From: Nocardioidaceae bacterium
Lineage (GTDB): Bacteria; Actinomycetota; Actinomycetes; Propionibacteriales; Nocardioidaceae
DNA length: 64,000 nucleotides
Assembly (NCBI GenBank): GCA_030655315.1
Contig: JAURVT010000017.1
Span: forward strand, 26,392 to 90,391
Reading direction: 5' to 3'
Shown: positions 36,006 to 46,649 of the stretch, in pieces
How positions within the stretch are numbered: position 1 is the first letter of the stretch
Layout of the letters: each line of letters starts with the position of its first letter
Position numbers and translations under genes: made by a program
Notes under the pieces: generated by a model
Told to the model about the DNA's origin: nothing
The model's database searches: none
Seen by the model: the letters and a program-made list of their open reading frames with translations, nothing else

Positions 36006-36686
36006 ATGACCGCGACCTCCCACGACCGCCCGACCCGGACCCAGGACCGCCCGCGCCGCCGCGGGCCCGTCGTCGACGTCGTCGCCCTGGTGGGGATCGG
36101 GGTGGTCGCCGGCGCGCTGACCTCGCTCGGCCAGGGCCACCTGCCCGAGCAGCTGAGCTCGCTCGCGAACGCGGCGACCCCGTGGACGGTGGTCGCGTAC
36201 CTCTGCGCACTGCTCCCCCGGCGGCTCTGGGCGTCGGTGGCGTTCGCCTTCCTCGGCTTCGTGCTCCTGCTCGTCGGGTACGAGATCGCGTCGACCCTCC
36301 GGGTGGACGTGGGGATGTCGTCGCTGACGTGGACCTTCTGGCTGGGGGTCGGGCTCGTCGTCGCCCTCCCCCTCGGCTACGCGGCCTGGGCCGTGCACGC
36401 CCGACCGCGGCTCGGCATGCTGCTGTCGGTGGGGCTGCTGTCGGGCCTGGCGGTCGGCGAGGGCGTCATGGGGCTCACCGTGGTGGCGGCGACCACGTCG
36501 CCGGTGTACTGGAGCCTGAGCATCGCCGCGGGCGTCCTCGGCCTCACCTGGTACGGCCTCCGCACCCGGTCCGTCCGCTCGCTCGGGACGGCCGTGCTGC
36601 TCGCCGTCGCGTGCGGCGGCGTGTTCCTGCTGCTTCAGGCCGGGTCGGGCCGGGTCTGGTTCTTCCTGTCCGACCACCTGCTGTAG
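36006..36686 (+). CDS. DUF6518-like multi-pass membrane protein
   Basis: This 226-residue protein has about seven hydrophobic helices (VVDVVALVGIGVVAGAL, TPWTVVAYLCALL, ASVAFAFLGFVLLLVGYEI, FWLGVGLVVALPLGY, LLSVGLLSGLAVGEGVMG, AVLLAVACGGVFLLL). The pattern fits the DUF6518 family of small actinobacterial membrane proteins with unknown function. ATG at 36006 is preferred; ATG at 35970 would add 12 residues. A perfect 11-bp palindrome ATACCGGGTAT lies at 35961-35971. It ends 3 bp from the convergent scoB stop. Confidence 0.7.
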   Translation: MTATSHDRPTRTQDRPRRRGPVVDVVALVGIGVVAGALTSLGQGHLPEQLSSLANAATPWTVVAYLCALLPRRLWASVAFAFLGFVLLLVGYEIASTLRVDVGMSSLTWTFWLGVGLVVALPLGYAAWAVHARPRLGMLLSVGLLSGLAVGEGVMGLTVVAATTSPVYWSLSIAAGVLGLTWYGLRTRSVRSLGTAVLLAVACGGVFLLLQAGSGRVWFFLSDHLL

Positions 36687-36689
36687 CCC

Positions 36690-37340
36690 CTACTCGAGCC
36701 CGCGCACCTCGGGCTCGGTCTTGTCGCGCACCTCGTCGGCCGTGACGCCCGGGGCGAGCTCGACGAGCCGCAGGCCGCCGCCGTCCGGGACGACGTCGAT
36801 CACCGCGAGGTCGGTGATGATGCGCTGCACCACCGCCAGACCGGTGAACGGCAGCGAGCACTCCCGGACGATCTTGTAGGAGCCGTCGCGCGCCACGTGC
36901 TCCATCAGGACGATCACGCGCTTGGCGCCGTGGACGAGGTCCATCGCGCCCCCCATACCCTTGACCATCTTGCCGGGGATCATCCAGTTCGCGATGTCGC
37001 CGGTGGCCGAGACCTGCATCGCGCCGAGGATGGCCGCGTCGATCTTGCCGCCGCGGATCATGCCGAAGCTGGTGGCCGAGTCGAAGAAGGACGCCCCGCG
37101 GCGCAGGGTCACGGTCTCCTTGCCGGCATTGATCAGGTCGGGGTCCTCGTCGCCGTCGAACGGGTAGGGCCCCACGCCCAGGATGCCGTTCTCGCTCTGC
37201 AGGACGAGCTCGACGTCGTCGTCCACGTAGTTCGGGACGAGCGTCGGCAGCCCGATGCCCAGGTTGACGTAGGACCCGTCGACCAGCTCGGACGCGGCCC
37301 GCGCGGCCATCTGCTCGCGGCTCCACCCGTGGTCGCTCAT
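36690..37340 (-). CDS. scoB: 3-oxoacid CoA-transferase subunit B
   Basis: This 216-residue beta subunit transfers CoA from succinyl-CoA to a 3-oxoacid such as acetoacetate. The catalytic glutamate is in [11 protein letters not shown], preceded by [16 protein letters not shown], and followed by [40 protein letters not shown] in segments. ATG at 37340 overlaps the stop of scoA (ATGA), so the subunits are made together. With IcmF nearby it suggests ketone-body or branched acyl-CoA catabolism (inference). Confidence 0.95.
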   Translation of the reverse strand: MSDHGWSREQMAARAASELVDGSYVNLGIGLPTLVPNYVDDDVELVLQSENGILGVGPYPFDGDEDPDLINAGKETVTLRRGASFFDSATSFGMIRGGKIDAAILGAMQVSATGDIANWMIPGKMVKGMGGAMDLVHGAKRVIVLMEHVARDGSYKIVRECSLPFTGLAVVQRIITDLAVIDVVPDGGGLRLVELAPGVTADEVRDKTEPEVRGLE

Positions 37341-38146
37341 CCGGCGTCCCCATCCCGCTCGGCCGCGGCCGGCTCGACCCGCTCGCGCACCGTGCGCTTC
37401 TCGATCCGCTTCTCCGCGGCCTGCTCGGGCGTCAGTGCCACCACGCGCTGGACGAAGACGCCGGGGGTGTGGACGTCGTCCGGCCCGATCTCGCCCGGCT
37501 CGACGAGGTGCTCGACCTCGGCGATGGTCAGGCGTGCGCACATCGCCGCGAGCGGGTTGAAGTTCCGGGCCGAGTCGCGGTAGACGAGGTTGCCGTGCCG
37601 GTCGCCCTTCCAGGCCCGGACGAGCCCGACGTCGGCGACGATCGCCGGCTCGAGCACGAAGTCCTGGGGGCCGTGGTCGGTCGGGAACGACCGCACCTCC
37701 TTGGGCGGCGACGCGACGACGACCTCGCCGGCCCGGTCGTAGCGCCAGGGCAGACCACCGTCGGCCACCTGCGTGCCGACGCCGGTCGCGGTGTAGAAGG
37801 CCGGGATGCCCGACCCGCCGGCGCGCATCCGCTCCGCCAGCGTGCCCTGGGGCGTCAGCTCGACCTCGAGCTCGCCGGACAGGTACTGCCGCGCGAACTC
37901 CTTGTTCTCCCCCACGTAGGAGGCGATGATCCGGCGCAGGCGCCCGGCGGCCAGCAGCTGCCCGAGCCCCCAGTCGTCCACGCCCGCGTTGTTCGACACG
38001 GCCTCGAGGTCGTCCACGCCGGTGACCAGGAGCGCGGCGATCAGGGTCGAGGGGATGCCGCAGAGTCCGAAGCCGCCGACCGCGACGGTCGACCCGGCCC
38101 TCACGTCGGCGACGGCCCGGTCGGCGCCGTCGATGACCTTGTCCAT
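37337..38146 (-). CDS. scoA: 3-oxoacid CoA-transferase subunit A
   Basis: This 269-residue alpha subunit has [20 protein letters not shown] (glycine-rich CoA site), [62 protein letters not shown] and [18 protein letters not shown], read in segments. ATG at 38146 has GAGAGGG at proper spacing; ATG at 38155 would add MGP but sits directly on that site. It has an extended acidic/basic C-terminus. It is the first gene of the scoAB unit. Confidence 0.94.
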   Translation of the reverse strand: MDKVIDGADRAVADVRAGSTVAVGGFGLCGIPSTLIAALLVTGVDDLEAVSNNAGVDDWGLGQLLAAGRLRRIIASYVGENKEFARQYLSGELEVELTPQGTLAERMRAGGSGIPAFYTATGVGTQVADGGLPWRYDRAGEVVVASPPKEVRSFPTDHGPQDFVLEPAIVADVGLVRAWKGDRHGNLVYRDSARNFNPLAAMCARLTIAEVEHLVEPGEIGPDDVHTPGVFVQRVVALTPEQAAEKRIEKRTVRERVEPAAAERDGDAG

Positions 38147-38301
38147 GGGGCCCATCCCTCTCGTCGTGCGAGCTCGGCACGGGCATCGTGACCGAGGTCA
38201 CCAGCGGCCCTGGAGTGCAGCGAGCCTAGGCCATGGGCCCCCGGCGGTCGATCGGCGCAGGTGGGCCGGCGCGCTCAGGGTCGAGCCTGAACACTGGTCG
38301 C

Positions 38302-39201
38302 ATGATCGTCTCGGGTGTCCCCAAGCCGCTGCGCGAGTGGCGCAGCCTCACCGGCCCGGTGGCCCTGCTCCTCGCCTGGGACGTCGCCGTCACCTGGGCC
38401 TACATGCACGGCTGGCTGGGCTTCCGCGAGATCACCATCCAGTACACGCTCTACGGCACCGCGGTGGCGCTGTTCCTCGGTTTCATGGTCAACGCCTCCT
38501 ACGCCCGATGGTGGGAGGCCCGCACCCTGTGGGGCTCGATCACCAACCACTCGCGCAACCTCGGCCGCGAGGCCGTGACCCTGGTGGACCGCGCCGCCGG
38601 CGACGCGCGTCCCGGGCTCGTCGACGAGATGGTCCGCACCCAGGTCGCCTACGTGCACGTCCTGCGCACGTCGCTGCGTGGGCAGGACCCGCCGCCCGAG
38701 CTGGAGGTCTACACGACCGAGTGGGCCCACGCCCGCATCGCGGGCGCGACCAACCGTCCCAACGCGGCCCTCAACGAGATCGGCGTCCTCCTCGCCGAGG
38801 CGAGGCGCCGCGGCATGGTCGAGGAGCTGCCCCGGGTGCAGATCGAGACGACGCTGTCGATCCTCGCCGACGCGCAGGGCGGCCTCGAGCGCATCAAGAA
38901 CACGCCCCTGCCGGTGCAGTACCGGTTCCTGCCCTCGTTCTTCGCCCGGATCTTCTGCGTCGTCCTGCCGTTCGCGATCGTCCAGGACCTGCTGTGGCTC
39001 ACGCCCATCGGCTCCGGCCTGGTGGGGATCATGTACCTGCTGGCCGTGCGGGTCGGCCGCGACCTCGCCGACCCGTTCCGCGACAACATCCACGACGTCC
39101 CGATGACGGCCATCGCCCGCACCATCGAGATCGACCTCCTCGAGACCATCGGCGACCAGCCGCCCGAGAAGGTGACGCCCACCCACGAGGTCCTGTGGTG
39201 A
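38302..39201 (+). CDS. Bestrophin-family ion channel
   Basis: This 299-residue membrane protein matches bacterial bestrophins (YneE-like): PVALLLAWDVAVTWAYMHGW, GTAVALFLGFMVNASYARWWEARTLWG, NTPLPVQYRFLPSFFARIFC and RVGRDLADPFRDNIHDVPMTAIARTIEIDL in segments. It has four main helices and the D-P-F..N..D-V-P-M signature. Family members are pentameric, here probably cation-conducting. ATG at 38302 is used. It is transcribed away from scoA and ends 28 bp from the convergent BtuF-like gene. Confidence 0.92.
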   Translation: MIVSGVPKPLREWRSLTGPVALLLAWDVAVTWAYMHGWLGFREITIQYTLYGTAVALFLGFMVNASYARWWEARTLWGSITNHSRNLGREAVTLVDRAAGDARPGLVDEMVRTQVAYVHVLRTSLRGQDPPPELEVYTTEWAHARIAGATNRPNAALNEIGVLLAEARRRGMVEELPRVQIETTLSILADAQGGLERIKNTPLPVQYRFLPSFFARIFCVVLPFAIVQDLLWLTPIGSGLVGIMYLLAVRVGRDLADPFRDNIHDVPMTAIARTIEIDLLETIGDQPPEKVTPTHEVLW

Positions 39202-39229
39202 CGCCGGCGGACCGACGCGCCTGGACGCC

Positions 39230-39991
39230 TCAGCCGACCGCCCGGACCACCTGGTCGCGCAGGGCGTGGGCGTCGAGCAGCGAGGGCCCGTACCAGGTGA
39301 GCAACCGGCCCTGGACGAGCACGGTGGGGGTGGTCGTGAACGCCTCGGGGCCGTCGTCGGCGGTGAACACGTAGGGCTCGTCGGGGAGCAGGACGACGTC
39401 GGCGCCGGCGGCGTCCACCTCCCCGACGTCGACCGAGGGGTAGCGGTCGTCGGCGTCACCGTGGACGTTCTCGAGCCCCATCCGACGGAGCAGGTCGCCG
39501 GTGAAGGTGGACGACCCGACGACCATCCACGGGTCGCGCCAGATCGGCACGGCCACGCGCGCCGTCACGTCGGGCACCGGTCCGCCCCACAGCCGCTCGG
39601 CCTCGTCGAGCCAGTCAGGCCGCCCCCAGCCGAGCGCGACGTCGAGGAGCCGCCCGAGCGACGCGAGCGCCTCGGGCACGGTCCGGACGTCGGTGACCCA
39701 CACCGGCACCCCGCGGTCACGGAGCCGGCGGACGTCGAGCTCGCGGTTCTCCTCCTTGTTCACCACCACGACGTCGGGCTCGAGCGCGGCGATCGCCGCG
39801 AGATCGGGATTCTTGGTGCCGCGGACGCGGACGACGTCGAGGTCGGCCGGGTGGGTGCACCAGTCGGTGGCCCCGACGAGCGCGCCCGGACGGGTGACCG
39901 CGAGGGCCTCGGTGATCGACGGCACCAGCGACACGACCCGGCCCGCGGGGGCCGAGCCGTGCCACGGGTGGCCGAGGTCGTCGGCGCTCAC
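39230..39991 (-). CDS. Soluble BtuF-like helical-backbone metal receptor protein
   Basis: This 253-residue protein has the periplasmic-binding fold of BtuF/FepB proteins (RVVSLVPSITEALAV, VVRVRGTKNPDLAAIAALEPDVVVVNKEENR, VPVWVTDVRTVPEALASL, GADVVLLPDEPYVFT) but no signal peptide or lipobox. It should therefore be cytoplasmic. Its GTG overlaps the stop of icmF (GTGA), so the two are made together. A cobalamin-handling role for the B12-dependent mutase is plausible (inference); homologues in B12 uptake are exported. No btuCD genes are nearby. Confidence 0.82.
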   Translation of the reverse strand: MSADDLGHPWHGSAPAGRVVSLVPSITEALAVTRPGALVGATDWCTHPADLDVVRVRGTKNPDLAAIAALEPDVVVVNKEENRELDVRRLRDRGVPVWVTDVRTVPEALASLGRLLDVALGWGRPDWLDEAERLWGGPVPDVTARVAVPIWRDPWMVVGSSTFTGDLLRRMGLENVHGDADDRYPSVDVGEVDAAGADVVLLPDEPYVFTADDGPEAFTTTPTVLVQGRLLTWYGPSLLDAHALRDQVVRAVG

Positions 39992-42900
39992 ACGTTGCGG
40001 CGGTACTGTCCGCCGACCTCGAAGAACGCCTCGGTGATCTGCCCGAGCGAGCAGACGCGCGCCGCGTCCATCAGGACGGCGAAGACGTTCTCGCCGTCGA
40101 CGGCGGCCTGCTTGAGGCGCGCGATCTGCCGGGCCCCCTCGGCGTCGTGGTCGTGCTGGAACGTCCGCACGCGGTCCAGCTGCGACCTCTTCTCCTCGGG
40201 GGTGGCCCGCGCCAGCTCGACGTGCGTGGGCGTGCCGCCGTCGTCGGACTCGGGCTTGCGGAAGGTGTTGACGCCGATGATGGGCAGCGAGCCGTCGTGC
40301 TTGCGGTGCTCGTAGAGCATGGACTCGTCCTGGATGCGGCCGCGCTGGTAGCCGGTCTCCATCGCGCCGAGGACGCCGCCGCGCTCGTTGATCCGGTCGA
40401 ACTCCTCGAGCACGGCCGCCTCGACGAGGTCGGTGAGCTCGTCGATGACGAACGAGCCCTGGAGCGGGTTCTCGTTCATCGCCAGACCCCACTCGCGGTT
40501 GATGATCATCTGGATGGCGAGCGCGCGTCGCACCGACTCCTCCCCCGGCGTGGTGACGGCCTCGTCGTAGGCGTTGGTGTGCAGGCTGTTGGCGTTGTCG
40601 TAGATCGCGATGAGCGCCTGCAGCGTCGTGCGGATGTCGTTGAAGTCCATCTCCTGCGCGTGCAGCGACCGGCCGGACGTCTGCACGTGGTACTTCAGCT
40701 TCTGGCTGCGCTCGTTGGCGCCGTAGCGGTCCCGCATCGCGACCGCCCAGATCCGGCGGGCCACCCGACCCAGCACCGAGTACTCGGGGTCCATGCCGTT
40801 GGAGAAGAAGAACGACAGGTTCGGCGCGAAGTCGTCGACGTCCATGCCGCGGGCGAGGTAGGCCTCGACGTAGGTGAAGCCGTTCGCGAGGGTGAAGGCG
40901 AGCTGGCTCAGGGGGTTCGCCCCGGCCTCGGCGATGTGGTAGCCCGAGATCGACACCGAGTAGAAGTTGCGGACCTTCTTCTCGATGAACCACTCCTGGA
41001 TGTCGGCCATCATCCGCAGGCTGAACTCGGTGGAGAACAGACAGGTGTTCTGGCCCTGGTCCTCCTTGAGGATGTCGGCCTGCACGGTGCCGCGCACGGT
41101 GGCGAGGGCGTCGGCCGTGACCCGCGCGTGCTCGTCGTCGCTCGGCTCGCGGCCCTCGCGCTCGCGGAACACGTCGACCTGCTGGTCGATGACGGTGTTG
41201 AGGAAGAACGCGAGGACGGTGGGCGCGGGCCCGTTGATCGTCATCGACACCGACGTCGTGGGCGAGACCAGGTCGAACCCGTCGTACAGCGCCCTCATGT
41301 CGTCGAGCGTCGCGACCGAGACGCCGGACGTGCCGACCTTGCCGTAGACGTCGGGACGCAGGTCGGGGTCGCGGCCGTACAGCGTGACCGAGTCGAACGC
41401 GGTCGACAGGCGCTTGGCGTCGCCGTCGGCCGAGAGCAGCTTGAAGCGTCGGTTGGTGCGGAACGGGTCGCCCTCGCCGGCGAACATGCGGGCGGGGTCC
41501 TCGCCGTCGCGCTTGAAGACGAAGACGCCGGCGGTGAAGGGGAACAGGCCCGGCAGGTTCTCGCGACGCCAGAACGACACCAGCTCGCCGTGGTCGGTGG
41601 TCCGGGGCAGCGCCACCCGCGGGATCCTCGAGCCCGACAGCGACTCGCGCGTGAGCGTCGTGGTGATCTCCCGGTCGCGGACCCTCACGGTCTGCTCGTC
41701 GCCGGAGTACGACTCCACCACGGCGGGCCAGGCGGCCACCTGGTCGGCGACCTCGACGGGCAGCTGACGGCGGGCGTCGGCGAGCAGGTTGTCCAGGCCG
41801 GCGGTGTAGGCGCCCGCGCCCTCGAGCTCGTCGCGGACGAGGTCGAGCCGCTGCACGCGGCTCGCGGCGGCCGCGAGCCTGCGCGTCTCGGTGTGGTAGC
41901 CGCGCACGGTCTCGGCGACCTCGGCGAGGTAGCGGACCCGTCCGCCCGGCACCACCTGGCGGATGCCGGAGGAGTGCTTGACGTCGGCCACGGCGAGCGT
42001 GCCCTCGGTGCGCTGCAGCCCGGCGGACTCCAGGTGCCCGACGAGGTGCTGGTAGAGCGCGGTCACCCCGTCGTCGTTGAACGTGGCGGCGGAGGTGCCG
42101 AACACGGGCATGTCCTCGGGCCGCGCGCCGAACGCCTCGCGGTTGCGCACCAGCTGGCGTCCGACGTCGCGCAGCGCGTCCTCGGCGCCCCGGCGCTCGA
42201 ACTTGTTGATCGCGACGACGTCGGCGAAGTCGAGCATGTCGATCTTCTCCAGCTGCGACGCGGCGCCGAACTCGGGCGTCATCACGTACATCGAGTGGTC
42301 GACGAACGGGACGATCGCCGCGTCGCCCTGGCCGATGCCCGGCGTCTCGACCACGACGAGGTCGAAGCCGCCCGCCTTGACGACGTCGATCACGTCGCCG
42401 AGGTGGTCGGGCAGCTCGTGCGCGCCGCGGGTGGCGACGCTGCGGAAGTAGATCCGGTCGCCGTCGAGGGAGTTCATCCGGATGCGGTCTCCGAGCAGCG
42501 CTCCGCCCCCGCGCCTGCGGGTCGGGTCGACGGCGATCACGGCGATCCGCAGCTTGTCCTGCTGGTCGACGCGGAACCGACGGACCAGCTCGTCGGTCAG
42601 GGATGACTTGCCCGAGCCACCCGTGCCGGTGATGCCGAGGACCGGCGTGCTGCGCGCCGCGGCCGCCTGGCGGAGCCGGTCGAGCACGTCGGCGGGCAGC
42701 CGGCCCTGCTCGGCGCCGGTCACGGCGCGCGCGATGGCGGAGCGGTCGCCGCTGAGCACCTGCTCGGCGCCGACCTGCCGCGTCTGCCACAGGTCGACGT
42801 CGCAGTCGGCGACGACCGAGTTGATCATCCCGACCAGCCCCATCCGCTGGCCGTCCTCGGGCGAGAAGATCGTCACGCCCGACGCCCGCAGGCGCTCGAT

Positions 42901-43221
42901 CTCGTCGTGCACGATGACGCCGCCACCGCCGCCGACCACCTTGACGTGGTCGGCACCCTGGGCCCGCAGCGACTCCACGAGGTACTCGAAGTACTCCAGG
43001 TGCCCGCCCTGGTAGGACGAGACCGCCACCCCCTGGACGTCCTCCTCGACGGCGGCGTCCACGACCTCCTGCACCGACCGGTTGTGCCCGAGGTGGATGA
43101 CCTCGGCGCCCTGGCTCTGGAAGATCCGCCGCATGATGTTGATGGACGCGTCGTGCCCGTCGAACAGGCTCGACGCGGTGACCAGGCGGACCGGGTGGGT
43201 GGGAACGTGCAGGTCGGGCAT
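39988..43221 (-). CDS. icmF: Fused isobutyryl-CoA mutase/G-protein chaperone (IcmF)
   Basis: This 1077-residue protein fuses three parts. The B12 domain (residues 5-140) has FDGHDASINIMRR with H23 as cobalt ligand and GGGGG. The MeaB-type GTPase (190-400) has Walker A GITGTGGSGKSS at 197-207 and VETPGIGQ. The mutase barrel (410-1077) contains PGLFPFTAGVFVFKRDGE. It interconverts isobutyryl- and n-butyryl-CoA using adenosylcobalamin, and the G-domain loads cofactor. The G4 motif reads NKFE where NKFD is usual. ATG at 43221 matches the family N-terminus; ATG at 43278 would add 19 atypical residues. Two palindromes lie upstream, and the BtuF-like gene is coupled downstream. Confidence 0.96.
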   Translation of the reverse strand: MPDLHVPTHPVRLVTASSLFDGHDASINIMRRIFQSQGAEVIHLGHNRSVQEVVDAAVEEDVQGVAVSSYQGGHLEYFEYLVESLRAQGADHVKVVGGGGGVIVHDEIERLRASGVTIFSPEDGQRMGLVGMINSVVADCDVDLWQTRQVGAEQVLSGDRSAIARAVTGAEQGRLPADVLDRLRQAAAARSTPVLGITGTGGSGKSSLTDELVRRFRVDQQDKLRIAVIAVDPTRRRGGGALLGDRIRMNSLDGDRIYFRSVATRGAHELPDHLGDVIDVVKAGGFDLVVVETPGIGQGDAAIVPFVDHSMYVMTPEFGAASQLEKIDMLDFADVVAINKFERRGAEDALRDVGRQLVRNREAFGARPEDMPVFGTSAATFNDDGVTALYQHLVGHLESAGLQRTEGTLAVADVKHSSGIRQVVPGGRVRYLAEVAETVRGYHTETRRLAAAASRVQRLDLVRDELEGAGAYTAGLDNLLADARRQLPVEVADQVAAWPAVVESYSGDEQTVRVRDREITTTLTRESLSGSRIPRVALPRTTDHGELVSFWRRENLPGLFPFTAGVFVFKRDGEDPARMFAGEGDPFRTNRRFKLLSADGDAKRLSTAFDSVTLYGRDPDLRPDVYGKVGTSGVSVATLDDMRALYDGFDLVSPTTSVSMTINGPAPTVLAFFLNTVIDQQVDVFREREGREPSDDEHARVTADALATVRGTVQADILKEDQGQNTCLFSTEFSLRMMADIQEWFIEKKVRNFYSVSISGYHIAEAGANPLSQLAFTLANGFTYVEAYLARGMDVDDFAPNLSFFFSNGMDPEYSVLGRVARRIWAVAMRDRYGANERSQKLKYHVQTSGRSLHAQEMDFNDIRTTLQALIAIYDNANSLHTNAYDEAVTTPGEESVRRALAIQMIINREWGLAMNENPLQGSFVIDELTDLVEAAVLEEFDRINERGGVLGAMETGYQRGRIQDESMLYEHRKHDGSLPIIGVNTFRKPESDDGGTPTHVELARATPEEKRSQLDRVRTFQHDHDAEGARQIARLKQAAVDGENVFAVLMDAARVCSLGQITEAFFEVGGQYRRNV

Positions 43222-43238
43222 GGGACCTTCTGGGATCG

Positions 43239-43274
43239 TCGGACGTCCTACGACCTCGATAGTAGGACGTCCTA
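43239..43274. promoter_or_regulatory. Tandem 12-bp palindromes upstream of icmF
   Basis: TAGGACGTCCTA (43263-43274) is a perfect palindrome, and TCGGACGTCCTA (43239-43250) differs at one end position. Their centres are 24 bp apart. They lie 18-53 nt upstream of the icmF start and probably bind a dimeric regulator that is not encoded adjacent. Confidence 0.6.
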
Positions 43275-43319
43275 GCATCTCGCGGAACCTCCGAGCGCCC
43301 GACCTGACGGGCCCTCCGC

Positions 43320-44342
43320 TCAGCCGCTGGCCCTGACCACCAGGCGGGTGGGCAGGACCTCGTGCGTGGCTGTCCTTCCCGGGCCGGCGGAGATGCGGTC
43401 GACGATCACCCGGGCCATCCGGCGGCCGAGCTCGTCGATGGGCTGGTGGACCGTGGTGAGGGCGGGATCGGTCTGGGTCGCGACCGGGGCGTCGTCGAAC
43501 CCCACCACCGCCACGTCGTGCGGCACGCTGCGTCCGGCCGCCCGCAGGGCCCGGAGGGCACCGACGGCCATCAGGTCGCTGGCGACGAAGACCGCGTCGA
43601 GGTCGGGTCGCGCGGCCAGCAGGGCCGTCATGGCCCGCTCGCCGCCGGCCTCGGAGAAGTCCCCCGCGGCCACCAGCCCGGGGTCGCGCACGAGCCCGTG
43701 GCGGCGCAGGCTGACCCCGAACCCGGTGAGGCGGTCACGGCCCGCCGACATGTCGTCGGGACCGGCGATCGTCGCGACGGTCCGGCGGCCCGCCGCCACC
43801 ACGTGGTCGACGGCCGACGCCGCACCGCCCACGTTGTCGACGTCGACCGACGACGCGTCGGTGTCCTCGGGTGCCCGTCCGCCGAAGACCACGGGCAGAC
43901 CACGCTCGACGAGCGCCCGCGGCAGCGGGTCGTCGTCGTGCTGGGAGACCATCAGGGCACCGTCGACGTGCTGGGGCGACAGGAACGGGTGCTCCCGCGT
44001 CGCCTCCTCGTGCCCGCGCACCAGCGCGAGGAGGAGCTGGTAGCCGGCGTCGTCGGTGGCGGCCGAGATGCCGCGGATGAGGGTCGCGAAGAACGGCTCG
44101 CCGAACACCCGGTCCTCGGTCTCGGAGATCACCAGGGCGACGGCACCCGTCCGCCGCGTCTTCAGCGTCCGGGCCGCCTGGTTGGGGATGTACCCGAGCT
44201 CGCGGACGGCCCGCTCGACCGCCTTGCGCGCGTGCTCGGAGACGTGCGACGACCCGTTGATCACGCGCGACGCGGTGCCGCGGCCGACGCCCGCGAGCGC
44301 GGCGACCTGCTCGAGCGTGGGTGGGTCGGCGGCGAGGCTCAC
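43320..44342 (-). CDS. cebR: LacI-family repressor, CebR-like
   Basis: This 340-residue repressor has a LacI HTH (PTLEQVAALAGVGRGTASRVINGSSHVSEHARKAVERAVRELGYIPNQAARTLKTRRT in parts) and a periplasmic-binding-type effector domain. The HTH sequence is that of actinobacterial CebR/CelR, which bind TGGGAGCGCTCCCA and are released by cellobiose or cellotriose. A near-perfect copy of that site precedes cebE at 49062-49075. The GTG start at 44342 lies 7 bp after the bglC stop, so it is the last gene of the operon. Confidence 0.88.
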   Translation of the reverse strand: MSLAADPPTLEQVAALAGVGRGTASRVINGSSHVSEHARKAVERAVRELGYIPNQAARTLKTRRTGAVALVISETEDRVFGEPFFATLIRGISAATDDAGYQLLLALVRGHEEATREHPFLSPQHVDGALMVSQHDDDPLPRALVERGLPVVFGGRAPEDTDASSVDVDNVGGAASAVDHVVAAGRRTVATIAGPDDMSAGRDRLTGFGVSLRRHGLVRDPGLVAAGDFSEAGGERAMTALLAARPDLDAVFVASDLMAVGALRALRAAGRSVPHDVAVVGFDDAPVATQTDPALTTVHQPIDELGRRMARVIVDRISAGPGRTATHEVLPTRLVVRASG

Positions 44343-44349
44343 CGCCCCA

Positions 44350-45746
<1,397 letters not shown>

Positions 45747-45750
<4 letters not shown>

Positions 45751-46649
45751 GCCTTGACGCCTCCTTCCATGATGCCGCCGATGATCTGACGTCCGAACAG
45801 GACGAACACCACGACGAGCGGGACGGTGCCGACGAGGGTGCCGGCCATGACGAGGGCCTGGTCGGCGTAGTAGCCGCCGGACAGACGGGACAGCGCGACC
45901 TGCACGGTGGGGTGGTCGGCGTCGAGGGTGAGGTAGGGCCAGAGGAAGTCGTTCCAGCGCTCCATGAAGGTGAGCAGCCCGAGCACCGCGGCGGCCGGAC
46001 GCAGCGCGGGGAACACGATCTGGAAGAAGATCCGGGTGGTCGACGCGCCGTCGACGCGTGCGGCCTCGATCAGCTCGTCGGGCACCGCGGCGATGGCGTA
46101 CTGGCGCATCATGAAGACGCCGAAGGCGCTCACCACGAACGGGAGGGTGGCCGACCACAGCGTGCCGGCCAGGCCGATCCGCGACATCAGCATGTACAGC
46201 GGCACCAGCCCGAGCTGGACCGGCACCATCATCGTCGCGACCACGACCAGCAGCAGGCCCGAGCGCCCCCGGAAGCGCAGCTTCGCGAACGCGAAGCCGG
46301 CCAGCGACGAGAGCACCACGACGCTGACGGTGGCGACGGTCGCCACCAGCAGCGTGTTGAGCAGCGCCTGCGCGAACATCACGTCCTGGTTGGCGAAGAC
46401 CCGGGTGACGTTGTCGCGCAGCGCGCCGCCGGGCAGCAGCGGCGGCGGGCTCGACGTGATGTCGCTGTTGGGACGCGACGCCATCACGAGCATGTAGTAC
46501 AGCGGGGCGAGCGACAGGGCCGTCACGACCGCGAGGCACAGGTAGGTGCGCCATCCCGCGCGGCCGGGCCGACGACGACGCCGTGCGGGGGCCGACGGCG
46601 CCGTCGGCGTCGTCGCGGTGGGTGGTGGGCTCAGGAGGGTCATGGTCAT
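45747..46649 (-). CDS. cebG: Sugar ABC transporter permease (CebG/MalG-like)
   Basis: This 300-residue membrane protein has six helices and the EAA loop EAARVDGASTTRIFFQIVFPALRPA. It is the second permease of the cellobiose importer. ATG at 46649 overlaps the cebF stop (ATGA); a second ATG at 46643 is also possible. The ATPase is not in the cluster, as is usual for Ceb systems, which use the shared MsiK (family knowledge). Confidence 0.93.

Noticed and set aside
40147..42606. 819-codon open frame on the plus strand
   Set aside because: It is entirely antisense to icmF, whose B12, Walker and mutase motifs are unmistakable. The composition is that of a shadow frame.
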